In this document: positions 1 to 8,432 of the stretch, piece by piece
Layout: every line of letters begins with the position of its first letter
Position numbering within the stretch: position 1 is the stretch's first letter
NCBI GenBank assembly: GCA_023397905.1
Contig: JAEWSZ010000125.1
Location: 1-51,482, forward strand
Source of the DNA: Bacillota bacterium
GTDB lineage: Bacteria > Bacillota > Clostridia > Acetivibrionales > DSM-1351
Direction of reading: 5' to 3'
Length of the DNA: 51,482 nt
The notes under the pieces: generated by a model
Databases searched by the model: none
What the model was told of the DNA's origin: nothing
What the model saw: only the letters and a program-made list of their open reading frames with translations
Translations under genes and position numbers: made by a program

Positions 1-122
1 ATTTTGGGGCTTAAGACCTTATATCCCACTGCGGCTGCCAAAAACAGAATCAGCAGAACTACAACCAGGTCAATGAGATTTATTACTCCGAATAATTTGC
101 CCTTTTCGTTTATTAATTTCAT
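1..122 (-). CDS. DUF4330-like membrane protein, N-terminal part
   Basis: Only the first 40 codons are in the window; the gene runs off the left edge. The visible N-terminus (MKLINEKGKLFG, then NLIDL and a hydrophobic segment around residues 17-33) is the usual opening of the DUF4330 family, small single-pass membrane proteins found in polysaccharide and exopolysaccharide clusters of Firmicutes. The function is not established. The ATG (120-122) follows a strong GGAGGATG ribosome site and lies 5 bp beyond the stop of the upstream GT4 glycosyltransferase, so the two are almost certainly co-transcribed. The family call rests on a short stretch and on context. Confidence 0.7.
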   Translation of the reverse strand, partial: MKLINEKGKLFGVINLIDLVVVLLILFLAAAVGYKVLSPK

Positions 123-127
123 ACTAA

Positions 128-1381
128 TCATCCTCCATTTTTTATAGCTTTATTTAATACTTCCGCCAATGATTTTGTGAGCTCTTTACGCTCATATTTG
201 TATACCTGGCTTTTTACCGGGCTAAGGGGAATTGTATTGTCGACCCAGCAGCTGTACAGATAGACAAGGTTTTTAACAGTATTTTCAATATCGTTGAAAT
301 CACTGACCAAACCGGTACCGGTATCTGAAACCAGCTGCGCGGCAGCACCATTCTGCGGAATTGTTGCCAGGATGGGCCGCCCGGTGTTCATGTATTCAAA
401 TACCTTGCCTGTATAAAAGGCTTCCGCTCCCGGACCTGAGGGCTCAATAAGCAAAAGGGCGTCAGATTTCATGAGCTCAATGAGACATTCACGATGTTTC
501 ATATATGGCATCAGAAAAACAATATCTCTTAAACCGAAGCTGTCAATGGTCGCCTGAAGCACATCGGCCTTAAAATTGCCTATAAGCCTGACCGCTATTT
601 TGGATTTGTCTATGCTTCCATGCTCAATGGCCCTTTTCAATGCTTCGAAGAAATTGTCCGGCTTCCTCCTGCCGTACAGAAGACCTGTATAGGTCAGTGT
701 AAACCTGGAATTATCCCCCCGTATGTCATTTATGCCTTCAAAATCCTCTTCGTCATAGCCGTTGGGGATCACATGGAACTTGTCCTTTGTTTCGGGATTG
801 TCCCGCAAAAAGTTTGAAAGCATAACAGGGGTATTGGTGATCAGGCAATCTGCGTGGGCCAATACCGACTTTTCCTGGGAACGTTCTATTTTTGCTCTCA
901 AGCCTTTTCTGACATGGTAGGGATTATTTGTCCACTCGTCCCGGAAATCGCATACCAGAGGTATTTCAGGAAAATGCTCCTTCAGGTATACGCCCAGTAG
1001 ATGATCGCTGTATGGCGCTGAAGTTGTATATATGACATCTATTTTGTTCTCTCTTACGGCGGCAATGGCTTTTTTTCGCGCCATATGCTGCCAGACCCTT
1101 TCAGAATCAGGTATCAGCAGCTTGTTTACCACCTTTCCGAAATACTTCAGAAAACCCGGCAGCGCGGCGAAATCACATGCGCTGGTACGGATGACTTTTA
1201 TTCCATCAGGTATGTCGGAGAGCAGGGTTTCGTCCTTTAAAGCGGCTTTGGATGCATCTCTGGTCAACACAACAGGCTCAAAATCAAAATTCCGGAGATA
1301 CTTTACAAATTTCACTGTTCTCTGAACACCGGAACCTCCTATGGGCGGAAACTGGTGTGCAATCATAAGTACCTTTTTCAT
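128..1381 (-). CDS. Family 4 glycosyltransferase
   Basis: A 417-residue retaining glycosyltransferase of the GT4/GT-B type, likely cytoplasmic or membrane-associated, adding a sugar to a polysaccharide or lipid-linked precursor. The N-terminus (IAHQFPPIGGSGVQR) is the acceptor-side glycine-rich loop typical of WbuB-like GT4 enzymes. The C-terminal half carries the nucleotide-sugar site, with LTYTGLLYGRRKPDN around residue 230 and GKVFEYMNTGRPILA near residue 325. Length is normal. It sits between a nucleotide-sugar dehydrogenase (upstream) and a DUF4330-like gene (downstream), which points to a role in surface polysaccharide synthesis. Donor and acceptor cannot be told from sequence. An AGTCAATT inverted repeat lies just upstream. 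Confidence 0.9.
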   Translation of the reverse strand: MKKVLMIAHQFPPIGGSGVQRTVKFVKYLRNFDFEPVVLTRDASKAALKDETLLSDIPDGIKVIRTSACDFAALPGFLKYFGKVVNKLLIPDSERVWQHMARKKAIAAVRENKIDVIYTTSAPYSDHLLGVYLKEHFPEIPLVCDFRDEWTNNPYHVRKGLRAKIERSQEKSVLAHADCLITNTPVMLSNFLRDNPETKDKFHVIPNGYDEEDFEGINDIRGDNSRFTLTYTGLLYGRRKPDNFFEALKRAIEHGSIDKSKIAVRLIGNFKADVLQATIDSFGLRDIVFLMPYMKHRECLIELMKSDALLLIEPSGPGAEAFYTGKVFEYMNTGRPILATIPQNGAAAQLVSDTGTGLVSDFNDIENTVKNLVYLYSCWVDNTIPLSPVKSQVYKYERKELTKSLAEVLNKAIKNGG

Positions 1382-1400
1382 GATTTTCCTTTCAATTATG

Positions 1401-1442
1401 AAGTCAATTACTTATGAGGTTACAGCCCATAGCAATTGACTT
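1401..1442. repeat. AGTCAATTAC-family hairpin, copy 1
   Basis: AAGTCAATT (1401-1409) and AATTGACTT (1434-1442) form a 9-bp perfect inverted repeat in the gap between the dehydrogenase and glycosyltransferase genes. The same sequence core recurs in several other intergenic gaps of this window, the best at 5516-5570. It may act as an mRNA hairpin between the two genes. Confidence 0.55.
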
Positions 1443-1465
1443 TATGACTTAGTGGATTCTCACGC

Positions 1466-2740
1466 CTAAGCGCCCAGCAAATAGCTGTTAAAGCCGGCAG
1501 CAGCCAGAACTGACCTGTCATAAAAGTTTCGGGTGTCAAGTATATTTGCCTGGGCCATTAAGGGCTTCAGCTTTGAAAAATTGATTTTTGCAAATTCATC
1601 GTGGTTTACGCCCAGAATGATCAAATGGCCCCCGTTCACAGCGGCCTCCAGGCTGTCGCATAAAAATTCATGGGATGAGACATGGGGATCGTAAATATTT
1701 ACATTAAAATCCTTGTCCTTGTGAAATAACTCCACAAGCTCCATAATTGGGCTTTCTCTCATATCGTCTATATTGGGTTTGTAGGTGCAGCCCAGGATAG
1801 TGACATTTTTTCTGCCGGAAACACCTGAAAGTATGGCCTTTGAACGTTGAAAAACGTGATGGGGCATACTGTCGTTTGTAGTTCTGCTCAGCTTGATTAT
1901 TTTTGCCAGCTCGGGTTCCTTCTCAACTATAAACCAGGGATCCACGGCGAGACAATGGCCTCCGACGCCCGGGCCGGGCTGGTGGAGATTTACTCTTGGG
2001 TGCTTGTTTGAAAATTTGATAACATCCCAGGCATTTATGCCCATTTTTTCACAGAGCTTTGCAAGCTCGTTGGCAAGAGCTATATTAACGTCCCTGAAGG
2101 TATTTTCCATGAGTTTGCACATTTCGGCTGTGGTGGCGTCCGTAAGGAATATTTCGCCCTTTACAAAGGTCTTGTACAGATCGCGCACAGCTTCGCTGGA
2201 CTCGGTGTTGATTCCGCCCACTATCCTGTTGTTTTCAACCAGCTCCACCAGGATCTTGCCGGGCAGGACGCGTTCGGGCGAGTGAGCCACTAAAAGCTGT
2301 GTTCCTATTTCCAGACCGGAATCCTTAAGAATAGGCAGCATTAATCCGTTAACGGTATTTGGCGGTGAGGTGGATTCCAGTACGACTATATTGCCTTCCT
2401 TCAGATAAGGTACGATGGATTCGGTTGCCTTTCTGACATAGGTCATGTCGGCAGTCTTATCCGAATTGATGGGAGTAGGAACAGATATTATAAAAACATC
2501 AGCCTCTTCAGGAGTAGACTGCGCCCTCAGATTACCGGAGGTGACGGCAGCCTGTACCATGATGTCAAGATAAGGTTCTTCAATTATTATTTTGCCCTGG
2601 TTGAGAGAGTCCACGACCTCTTTTTTTACATCCACGCCCACGATGGCATGGCCATGGGTAGCAAACATTGCGGCTGTTGGAAGTCCGATGTAACCAAGAC
2701 CGATAATACATATTTTTTTCTTATTATTAATGATAACCAC
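1466..2740 (-). CDS. wecC: UDP-N-acetyl-D-mannosamine dehydrogenase (WecC-like)
   Basis: A 424-residue cytosolic nucleotide-sugar dehydrogenase that oxidises a UDP-HexNAc (most likely UDP-ManNAc) to the uronic acid with two NAD+. The Rossmann motif GLGYIGLPTA is near residue 14, the substrate-domain region SPERVLPGK follows, the catalytic cysteine lies in GVGGHCLAVDPW, and the C-terminal UDP-binding domain has CTYKPNIDDMRESP. These fit the WecC/TuaD superfamily, WecC branch. The annotated GTG has GAGGAA almost touching it, so the spacing is unusually short and the true start is uncertain. It heads an operon with the GT4 gene. The product sugar would suit a teichuronic-type or secondary wall polymer. 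Confidence 0.88.
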   Translation of the reverse strand: MVIINNKKKICIIGLGYIGLPTAAMFATHGHAIVGVDVKKEVVDSLNQGKIIIEEPYLDIMVQAAVTSGNLRAQSTPEEADVFIISVPTPINSDKTADMTYVRKATESIVPYLKEGNIVVLESTSPPNTVNGLMLPILKDSGLEIGTQLLVAHSPERVLPGKILVELVENNRIVGGINTESSEAVRDLYKTFVKGEIFLTDATTAEMCKLMENTFRDVNIALANELAKLCEKMGINAWDVIKFSNKHPRVNLHQPGPGVGGHCLAVDPWFIVEKEPELAKIIKLSRTTNDSMPHHVFQRSKAILSGVSGRKNVTILGCTYKPNIDDMRESPIMELVELFHKDKDFNVNIYDPHVSSHEFLCDSLEAAVNGGHLIILGVNHDEFAKINFSKLKPLMAQANILDTRNFYDRSVLAAAGFNSYLLGA

Positions 2741-2817
2741 TTCCTCAAAAGAAAAATTTCATCTGGGCAAAAAAAATGCCCGGACTATTAATTTTAGTAA
2801 TATTTAGATACTCTACC

Positions 2818-2846
2818 AGTGTATCATCATCGTTTTTTAATGTCAA
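2818..2846 (-). promoter_or_regulatory. Sigma-A promoter of the wecC-like operon
   Basis: On the minus strand TTGACA (2841-2846) and TACACT (2818-2823) are separated by exactly 17 bp, a near-consensus sigma-A promoter pointing at the dehydrogenase gene. The predicted leader is about 70 nt and contains a short GGGCA/TGCCC stem (2765-2781). The remainder of the 2741-3071 gap holds no gene; a TATAAT at 3013-3018 may serve the plus-strand gene at 3072, but its -35 is weak. Confidence 0.7.
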
Positions 2847-3071
2847 TTCAAGAAATTCGCTAGGGCCCATTACGCCCTATTTCCAGGGTATACCGCTCTC
2901 AAAATCCCATACCAGGAAATTTATCTGTTTGAAAAATCAGTACTAACGGTTTATTTATAAAAGTTTATTTTATTCCGATATACATTTAATCAAGATATTA
3001 ATTAATCCTGATGTATAATGTAGATATGAAATCTGTTCTTACTTTTATGGTATCAGGATGACGGAGGGTAT

Positions 3072-3710
3072 ATGTGGAACTTGTTTAACAGAAAAAAAGC
3101 TGAGCCTGATCTGGATATAAAGGTACTGATAAAAAATGATATATCGCTTCTGACTCTGGATGAAAGATGGAACGGATTATTTAAAAATATTGTTAAAACC
3201 AGCGGCATTGCGGATTCGGAGAATAAAATAACCGAAATGCTGAAGGAGCAGTCCCGGCTTATATCCGAGTCAAAAGAAATAAGCGTAAGAAAAAAGGAAT
3301 GCATGGACAATATAATAAGGCTTACCACAGAAGTATTTGACAACAATAATCAGGAAGCCCACAGCGAGATGCAGGAATGTGAAAAGACAATCCTTGGAAT
3401 AAACAACAGAATGAAGGAAATCGAGAAAAAGCTGGAGGAAATACCTGATGAAATACGGCAGGCAAATCTGGAGCTTCTGGAGCAGACGGTCAAGCTGGTG
3501 TATTTTTCCATAAGAGAAAACCATGAGAAAGTGGTAGTGCTGGATCAGGAGATTTTCGAAACCAGGGATAAGCTTAAAAAGCTAATTGAAGAGCGTGAGC
3601 TTATCGCCCAGGACGATACGGATACATATTCCTACTTCCATGACTTATTGGGCGGAGACACTCTGCAAAAGCTGGATGAACAGTATTTTGGGAGTAATGG
3701 GAGTAAGTAG
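3072..3710 (+). CDS. Coiled-coil protein of unknown function
   Basis: I do not recognise a named family for this 212-residue protein. It is highly charged, lacks a signal peptide or membrane segment, and is mostly helical. Heptad-rich stretches lie at about residues 55-80 (EQSRLISESKEISVRKKE), 95-130 and 150-180, so an elongated coiled coil is likely. The short N-terminus (MWNLFNRKKAEP) is basic and aromatic. A clean GGAGGG ribosome site precedes the ATG. It is monocistronic or leads to nnr, but the 190-bp gap to nnr is filled by a repeat element. A cytoplasmic structural or regulatory role is only a guess. Confidence 0.75.
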   Translation: MWNLFNRKKAEPDLDIKVLIKNDISLLTLDERWNGLFKNIVKTSGIADSENKITEMLKEQSRLISESKEISVRKKECMDNIIRLTTEVFDNNNQEAHSEMQECEKTILGINNRMKEIEKKLEEIPDEIRQANLELLEQTVKLVYFSIRENHEKVVVLDQEIFETRDKLKKLIEERELIAQDDTDTYSYFHDLLGGDTLQKLDEQYFGSNGSK

Positions 3711-3873
3711 TATAGTAGTACAGAAGTGTAGGAGTATAGAATAAAAGCTTAAAAGCAGAATTCAGGAGTCAGAAATCAGGATTCAGGCTAAAGGCGGAAT
3801 GCACCACTGCACTTTGAATTCTGCAAAGGGTTTTATTCCATACTTCTGTACTCCTGTACTTCTATACTACTAA
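3711..3873. repeat. GAATTCAGGAGTCAG-family repeat, inverted pair
   Basis: The gap after the coiled-coil gene contains TAGTACAGAAGTGTAGGAG, AGAATAAAAGCTTAAAAG and GAATTCAGGAGTCAGAAATC in a row, then the reverse complement of the first block (TTTTATTCC..CTTCTGTACTCC..TATACTAC, 3830-3873). The outer blocks could fold into a long imperfect stem. Related sequences occur at 20693-20776, 28400-28472 and 36740-36935. Confidence 0.7.
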
Positions 3874-3903
3874 TAAATATGCTACTAAAAAGAGGTGATC
3901 CTT

Positions 3904-5460
3904 TTGAAAGCTGCAACCGGAGCGCAAATGGGTGAAATAGACAGATATTCAATAGAACGGCTGGGCATTCCAGGGATCGTTCTGATGGAAAACGCCGCGT
4001 TAAAAGTGGTCAAACATGTTGAACAGTATTTTGGAGACAATCCGCTTATCCCAAAGGATGTGCTGATCGCGGCGGGAAAGGGTAACAATGCCGGGGATGC
4101 CTTTGCGGTGGCAAGGCATCTGACGATTCTGGGCTATAATGTAAAACTGTACTGCCTGTTTGAAAAGGAGACCATATCCGGCGACGCAAGGCTGAATTAT
4201 GACATCCTGCCCGGATTGGGCGTTGATATAAGGTTTTTGACCGGCGATCAGGAGCTTCATGAGCTGGAAGATGACATCCGGAGCTCCGGGGCAGTAATAG
4301 ACGGCATATTCGGAACCGGCTTCAAAGGCCAGACACAGGGCGTTATTGCCAGGGTTATTGATTCTGTGAACAGGAATTCAGGATATACCATTTCCATAGA
4401 TATTGCGTCAGGTGTGGAAGCGGCCACGGGAAAAGCCGCTGATACATGCATCCGGGCCAATACCACCGTGACCTTTGAGCTCCCGAAAATCGGACAGCTT
4501 GTCTATCCCGGAGCCGGTTATACCGGGAAATTGCAGGTGGAGAGCATAGGTATGCCCCTCCAGGCCATTGAAAGCGTGGAGATAAATACTTTTCTCACGG
4601 GACGGGAGCGGGTTAAAGGGATAATTCCCAAAAGAGGGGCTGATTTCAACAAGGGCACCTGCGGAAAAGTGGCTGTCATTACCGGCTCGTACGGTATGGC
4701 CGGCTCTGGCTGTATTGCGTCGAAGGCCGGGCTCAGAACGGGTTCGGGACTGGTGTATGCCGCGGTGCCCAAAAGCCTTATAGGCATTTATCAGAGCGTC
4801 GTACCGGAAGCCGTTTGCACAGGGCTGGAGGAAAATGAGGGCGCCGTGGCTGAAGCCGCCGCCGGCGCCATACTGGATATCATAAAAAAATGTGACGTGG
4901 CGGCCATAGGACCGGGACTGTCCGGCGCCGGGAGCATATATTGTATTATAGACAGTATTGCGGATAAGATAAATGTGCCCGTAATACTGGACGCCGATGC
5001 ACTGAATGCCCTGTCAAAGGATACGGAAGTTTTCAGGAAATTCAGGACCGATGTGGTCATCACTCCCCATCCGGGAGAAATGTCACGGCTGACAGGGCTC
5101 GATACAAGTTACATCCAGCAGAACAGGCTGGAGGTGGCTCGCAAGTATGCCGCGGCATGGGGCGTGACGGTAGTCTTAAAGGGCGCCGGCACAATAATAG
5201 CCCATAAGGACGGGACTGCATTTATCAATCCCACAGGAAATGCGGGCATGGCCACTGCAGGAAGCGGAGACGCTTTGGCGGGCGTAATTGCCTCGCTTAT
5301 AGGGCAGGGAGCCGGCGCATTCGAGGCGGCTGCGGCAGGAGTGTATATACATGGGCTGGCAGGCGATCTTGCCGCCGGAGTAAAGGGAGAACACGGGATG
5401 ACTGCCATGGATATAGTGGAAAATATACCATATGCCATAATGAAAACCGTCAATGCTTAA
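3904..5460 (+). CDS. nnr: Bifunctional NAD(P)H-hydrate epimerase/dehydratase
   Basis: A 518-residue metabolite-repair enzyme. The N-terminal YjeF_N domain (about 1-215) epimerises R- and S-NAD(P)HX; the C-terminal ribokinase-like YjeF_C domain (about 230-515) dehydrates S-NAD(P)HX using ADP or ATP. Visible motifs are GKGNNAGDAFAVARHL and DGIFGTGFKG in the first domain, and GPGLSGAG, VLDADALNAL, TPHPGEMSRLTG and AGSGDALAGVIASL in the second. Start choice: an in-frame GTG at 3895 lies inside the AGAGGTGATC ribosome site, so the TTG at 3904, five bases after it, is preferred. In related clostridia this gene often sits before alr, as here. Full length, nothing missing. Confidence 0.95.
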   Translation: MKAATGAQMGEIDRYSIERLGIPGIVLMENAALKVVKHVEQYFGDNPLIPKDVLIAAGKGNNAGDAFAVARHLTILGYNVKLYCLFEKETISGDARLNYDILPGLGVDIRFLTGDQELHELEDDIRSSGAVIDGIFGTGFKGQTQGVIARVIDSVNRNSGYTISIDIASGVEAATGKAADTCIRANTTVTFELPKIGQLVYPGAGYTGKLQVESIGMPLQAIESVEINTFLTGRERVKGIIPKRGADFNKGTCGKVAVITGSYGMAGSGCIASKAGLRTGSGLVYAAVPKSLIGIYQSVVPEAVCTGLEENEGAVAEAAAGAILDIIKKCDVAAIGPGLSGAGSIYCIIDSIADKINVPVILDADALNALSKDTEVFRKFRTDVVITPHPGEMSRLTGLDTSYIQQNRLEVARKYAAAWGVTVVLKGAGTIIAHKDGTAFINPTGNAGMATAGSGDALAGVIASLIGQGAGAFEAAAAGVYIHGLAGDLAAGVKGEHGMTAMDIVENIPYAIMKTVNA

Positions 5461-5515
5461 AAACAGTATTTGCAGTATTCAAAGTAATACGCATGCAATA
5501 TTCACAGTGGCATTT

Positions 5516-5570
5516 AAAAGTCAATTACTATCGGCTGAAAGGCGAAGACTTTCAACCGTAATTGACTTTT
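5516..5570. repeat. AGTCAATTAC-family hairpin, copy 2 (best copy)
   Basis: AAAAGTCAATTAC (5516-5528) and GTAATTGACTTTT (5558-5570) are a 13-bp perfect inverted repeat. Inside it CGG-TGAAAG pairs with CTTTCA-CCG, giving a stem of more than 20 bp. The right arm ends in TTTT, so it could terminate nnr transcription. TATTCAAAG occurs on both sides (near 5477 and 5575), possibly a target duplication. Confidence 0.7.
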
Positions 5571-5731
5571 GTAATATTCAAAGCTCCGGAAGATAAATAA
5601 ATTTAATAAAGCCGGAGTAATGTGTTTTCAAAAAACATATTTTGGTTATACTAGAAGTAGAAGTTAAAAGGAACATTGATTAAACAAACGCAACAGGTTC
5701 CGTAGAAAAACATTTTGGGGGCTAATGTAAA

Positions 5732-6901
5732 ATGGAATATAAGCTGAACAGGGCATGGGCTGAAATCAACCTGGATAATATTGCTCATAACATTCACGAG
5801 ATCAGAAGGATCACAAACAAAAATGCCGAGATAATGGGAGTCGTTAAGGCTGACGCATATGGACACGGAGTGATGGAGGTGGCAAAGACTCTCCTGGACA
5901 ATGGCGTATCCCGTCTGGCAGTTTCCATGCTGGACGAGGCGATCCAGCTGAGAAAGATAGGCATAAGCGCGCCAATACTCATTTTAGGTTACACTGATCC
6001 CAGAAGGGTCAATGAAATAATTGAGAATGACGTCACACAATCGGTTTTCAGCCATGAGCTGGCAGAGGCGCTTTCGGAGGAAGCGGTCAGGCAGGGCAAA
6101 AAGGTAAAGATCCATATAAAGATAGACACGGGTATGACGCGGATAGGATTTTTACCGGGGTACAGCGCAGTAAAAAATGTAGTTGAAATAAGCCGTTTGC
6201 CAAACATAATCATTGAAGGCTTATTCACCCACTTCGCCACGGCGGATGAGAGTGACAGAGAATTCACATTGACGCAGTTTGAACGCTTTATGAGTATTTG
6301 CTATGAACTTCAGAGAATCGGAATACATATCCCAGTCAAGCATTGCGCCAACAGCGCAGGAATTATTGAATATCCTGAAATGCATCTGGATATGGTCCGC
6401 CCGGGTATCATTCTGTATGGAATGTACCCATCCGAGGAAGTCCATAAGACCAAAATCAGTTTAAAGCCCGCAATGACTCTGAAGGCCAACGTAATACTTG
6501 TCAAGGATGTCGAGAAAAATACGTCCATAAGCTACGGAAGGATATTTACCACCCGGAGGGCGTCGCGTATAGCCACTATCCCGATCGGTTATGCCGACGG
6601 ATACAGCCGTATGCTGAGCAACAAGGGGAAGGTCCTCATCCATGGACAATATGCTCCCGTGGTGGGGAGGATCTGCATGGACCAGTGCATGATAGATGTC
6701 ACTGATCTGGACTGCCGGGTTGAAGTGGGAGATGAAGCCGTACTGGTGGGCAGCCAGGGAGAGAACTGCATAACAGCGGAGGATGTTGCACAGTCCATAG
6801 GCCTGATAAATTATGAACTGGTCTGCATAGTTGGAAAGAGGATCCCCAGGGCTTTCATACAGGACGGAAAAATATTGAAAATCCTAAACTACTTGATATA
6901 G
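5732..6901 (+). CDS. alr: Alanine racemase
   Basis: A 389-residue PLP enzyme interconverting L- and D-alanine for peptidoglycan. The PLP lysine is K39 in VVKADAYGHG, and the catalytic tyrosine is Y268 in ISYGRIF; IPIGYADGYSR and RICMDQCMIDVT are standard Alr signatures. The fold is an N-terminal TIM barrel (about 1-240) and a C-terminal beta domain. Length is typical. The ATG follows GGGGGCTAATG. A plausible promoter (TTTTCA, 16 bp, TATACT) ends at 5652, and a CTCCGG..CCGGAG inverted repeat lies just before it. The order alr-ndoAI-ndoA is widely conserved in Firmicutes, which supports all three calls. Confidence 0.97.
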   Translation: MEYKLNRAWAEINLDNIAHNIHEIRRITNKNAEIMGVVKADAYGHGVMEVAKTLLDNGVSRLAVSMLDEAIQLRKIGISAPILILGYTDPRRVNEIIENDVTQSVFSHELAEALSEEAVRQGKKVKIHIKIDTGMTRIGFLPGYSAVKNVVEISRLPNIIIEGLFTHFATADESDREFTLTQFERFMSICYELQRIGIHIPVKHCANSAGIIEYPEMHLDMVRPGIILYGMYPSEEVHKTKISLKPAMTLKANVILVKDVEKNTSISYGRIFTTRRASRIATIPIGYADGYSRMLSNKGKVLIHGQYAPVVGRICMDQCMIDVTDLDCRVEVGDEAVLVGSQGENCITAEDVAQSIGLINYELVCIVGKRIPRAFIQDGKILKILNYLI

Positions 6902-6935
6902 GCGGGTTTCAGCTTAGAGGTAACATAAACTTAAT

Positions 6936-6964
6936 TTGACCTGATATATAAAGGCGATTATAAT
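6936..6964 (+). promoter_or_regulatory. Sigma-A promoter of the EndoAI/EndoA operon
   Basis: TTGACC (6936-6941), 17 bp, TATAAT (6959-6964). The transcript would start near 6971, beside a GTACGTGTAC palindrome (6971-6980) that could be an autoregulatory site for the ribbon-helix-helix antitoxin. The leader to the TTG start is about 140 nt. Confidence 0.7.
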
Positions 6965-7108
6965 ATCTATGTACGTGTACGCATTTATATTTGCCAAATG
7001 GTACTGATAATTTAGAATACTGGAATATAATAGAAGTATGCCAACGGAAATAACGCGCCGGGGGGTATACTTGAAAAATGAGACTTATTATAGAGTGGGG
7101 GTAATAAT

Positions 7109-7393
7109 TTGGCTCAATATAGAAAGATATTGATTAGTGTTCCAGACAATTTACTTGAGGAACTGGACAATATGGTTTCCAGTGAAAAAACCAGCAGAAG
7201 TATGGTTGTCAGAGAAGCGATGAGTCTTTATATACGCGAGAAACACAAGGTTGAATTGAGGGATAAAATGAGATTGGGTTATGAAGAAATGGCTGAAATA
7301 AATCTGAGGCTTGCTGAGGGGTGCCTCGGAGCTGATAATGATCAGCAGAACAGATATGAGGAGAGGCTTGGGGAGATGGAGGAAACGTGGTAA
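7109..7393 (+). CDS. ndoAI: Ribbon-helix-helix antitoxin EndoAI (MazE-type)
   Basis: A 94-residue antitoxin of the EndoAI type. The N-terminal ribbon-helix-helix segment (KILISVPDNLLEELDNMV, then SRSMVVREAMSLYIREK) binds DNA and dimerises; the acidic C-terminal tail (about residues 50-94) would wrap around and block the EndoA RNase. The start is TTG after GTGGGGG. Its stop overlaps the toxin start by 7 bp, as expected for a translationally coupled toxin-antitoxin pair. It probably represses its own promoter at 6936. The Bacillus name is used by homology and gene order. Confidence 0.92.
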   Translation: MAQYRKILISVPDNLLEELDNMVSSEKTSRSMVVREAMSLYIREKHKVELRDKMRLGYEEMAEINLRLAEGCLGADNDQQNRYEERLGEMEETW

Positions 7394-7737
7394 TAAAAAG
7401 AGGAGATATATATTACGCAGATCTGAGCCCGGTCATCGGATCGGAACAGGGCGGAGTCAGGCCTGTTCTGATAATTCAGAATGATATCGGAAATAAATAT
7501 AGTCCTACGGTGATCGCGGCAGCAATCACATCCCAGATAAATAAGGCGAAGTTACCGACTCATATTGAAATAGGAGCTTTGGAATACGGTCTTGCAAAGG
7601 ATTCCGTTATTTTGCTTGAACAGATAAGAACTATTGACAAAAAACGTTTGAGAGAAAAGATAGGGCACCTGGACGAGGAGCTGATGATAAAGGTTAACAA
7701 TGCTCTGGAAGTCAGTTTCGGACTTTCGGAGATATAG
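7387..7737 (+). CDS. ndoA: mRNA interferase EndoA (MazF/PemK family)
   Basis: A 116-residue sequence-specific endoribonuclease. In Bacillus the homologue cuts single-stranded RNA at a U-rich pentamer. It has the family N-terminus (VIKRGDIYYADLSPVIGSEQ, then GGVRPVLIIQNDIGNKYSPT), the TSQINKAKLPTH loop and the C-terminal LEQIRTIDKKRLREKIG. Key residues of the SH3-like barrel (R and D of RGDIYYADL, R of GGVRPVLI, T of SPTVI, and QIRTIDK) are all present, so the toxin looks intact. It uses a GTG start inside the antitoxin gene. It is a chromosomal stress module rather than a mobile plasmid-maintenance system. Confidence 0.96.
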   Translation: MVIKRGDIYYADLSPVIGSEQGGVRPVLIIQNDIGNKYSPTVIAAAITSQINKAKLPTHIEIGALEYGLAKDSVILLEQIRTIDKKRLREKIGHLDEELMIKVNNALEVSFGLSEI

Positions 7738-7781
7738 ATAAATTAAATACTAAATTAATTATAAGAGGTGAATGTTTTATA

Positions 7782-8321
7782 ATGAAAGAACTAATGAGAA
7801 AAGTGAAGAAGAGACATCTTATACTACTGGCGGTTATAGCATGCAGTTTTACCGCACTGCAGCTGGCTCCCATTGTGAAAGCCCAGGCAGACAGCAGTCC
7901 GGTCATTTACGACTCCACATACATAGACAAAATGGAAGCCAATTTGAAAAGCATGATTCAGAGTTCAAGCGACGATCTGAAAAAGCAGATCGCCGCCACA
8001 TCGTCCCAGACGGATGTGGAAAAGGAACTTGCCGATCTGAAAGAGAGCATGGTATTTAAAATAATAAAGCTTCCCGCCGGGAAAACTCTTGTGGCAGGAG
8101 CAAGTACTGAGATGATTATAAGAAATAAGGACAGAGTTGTGGCATACGTTGATAAAACTGCTACAGGAGGTATATCCAACCTGATATCCGGAAAGGACAT
8201 ACCAAACGGAGCGATAATTCCCGACAATCAGCTGCTGCTGGTTCCCAAGGCAGACGGAAGAGGCGTCACGGCAACTCAGGATGCTGATATTATGATAAAG
8301 GGCATGTACACAATCAAATAA
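7782..8321 (+). CDS. Predicted secreted protein of unknown function
   Basis: A 179-residue protein with a basic start, a hydrophobic stretch at about residues 12-27 and a likely signal-peptidase site near VKAQA (residues 32-36). The mature part starts with a helical stretch, then a beta-rich region (PAGKTLVAGASTEMIIRNKDR; ISNLISGKDIPNGAIIPDNQLLLV) repeated in many uncharacterised clostridial secreted proteins; this stretch resembles a small domain that reads as a prepilin- or SAF-like beta fold, but I cannot name it. The ribosome site is AAGAGGTG. It lies 44 bp after ndoA, and a strong terminator follows it. Role unknown; outer-face or wall location inferred. Confidence 0.75.
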   Translation: MKELMRKVKKRHLILLAVIACSFTALQLAPIVKAQADSSPVIYDSTYIDKMEANLKSMIQSSSDDLKKQIAATSSQTDVEKELADLKESMVFKIIKLPAGKTLVAGASTEMIIRNKDRVVAYVDKTATGGISNLISGKDIPNGAIIPDNQLLLVPKADGRGVTATQDADIMIKGMYTIK

Positions 8322-8352
8322 AACAGGATCAATATTTCCAAAATATTAATGA

Positions 8353-8400
8353 AAGGAAGCTTAATGTCGATATTATATTAAGCTTCCTTATTTATATTAC
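8353..8400 (+). terminator. Rho-independent terminator
   Basis: AAGGAAGCTTAAT (8353-8365) and ATTAAGCTTCCTT (8377-8389) form a 13-bp perfect stem with an 11-nt loop, followed by an AT-rich tail (ATTTATATT). It ends the operon of the secreted protein. Confidence 0.85.
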
Positions 8401-8432
8401 TATAATAAAAAGACAAAGGAAAATAGGTCTTT

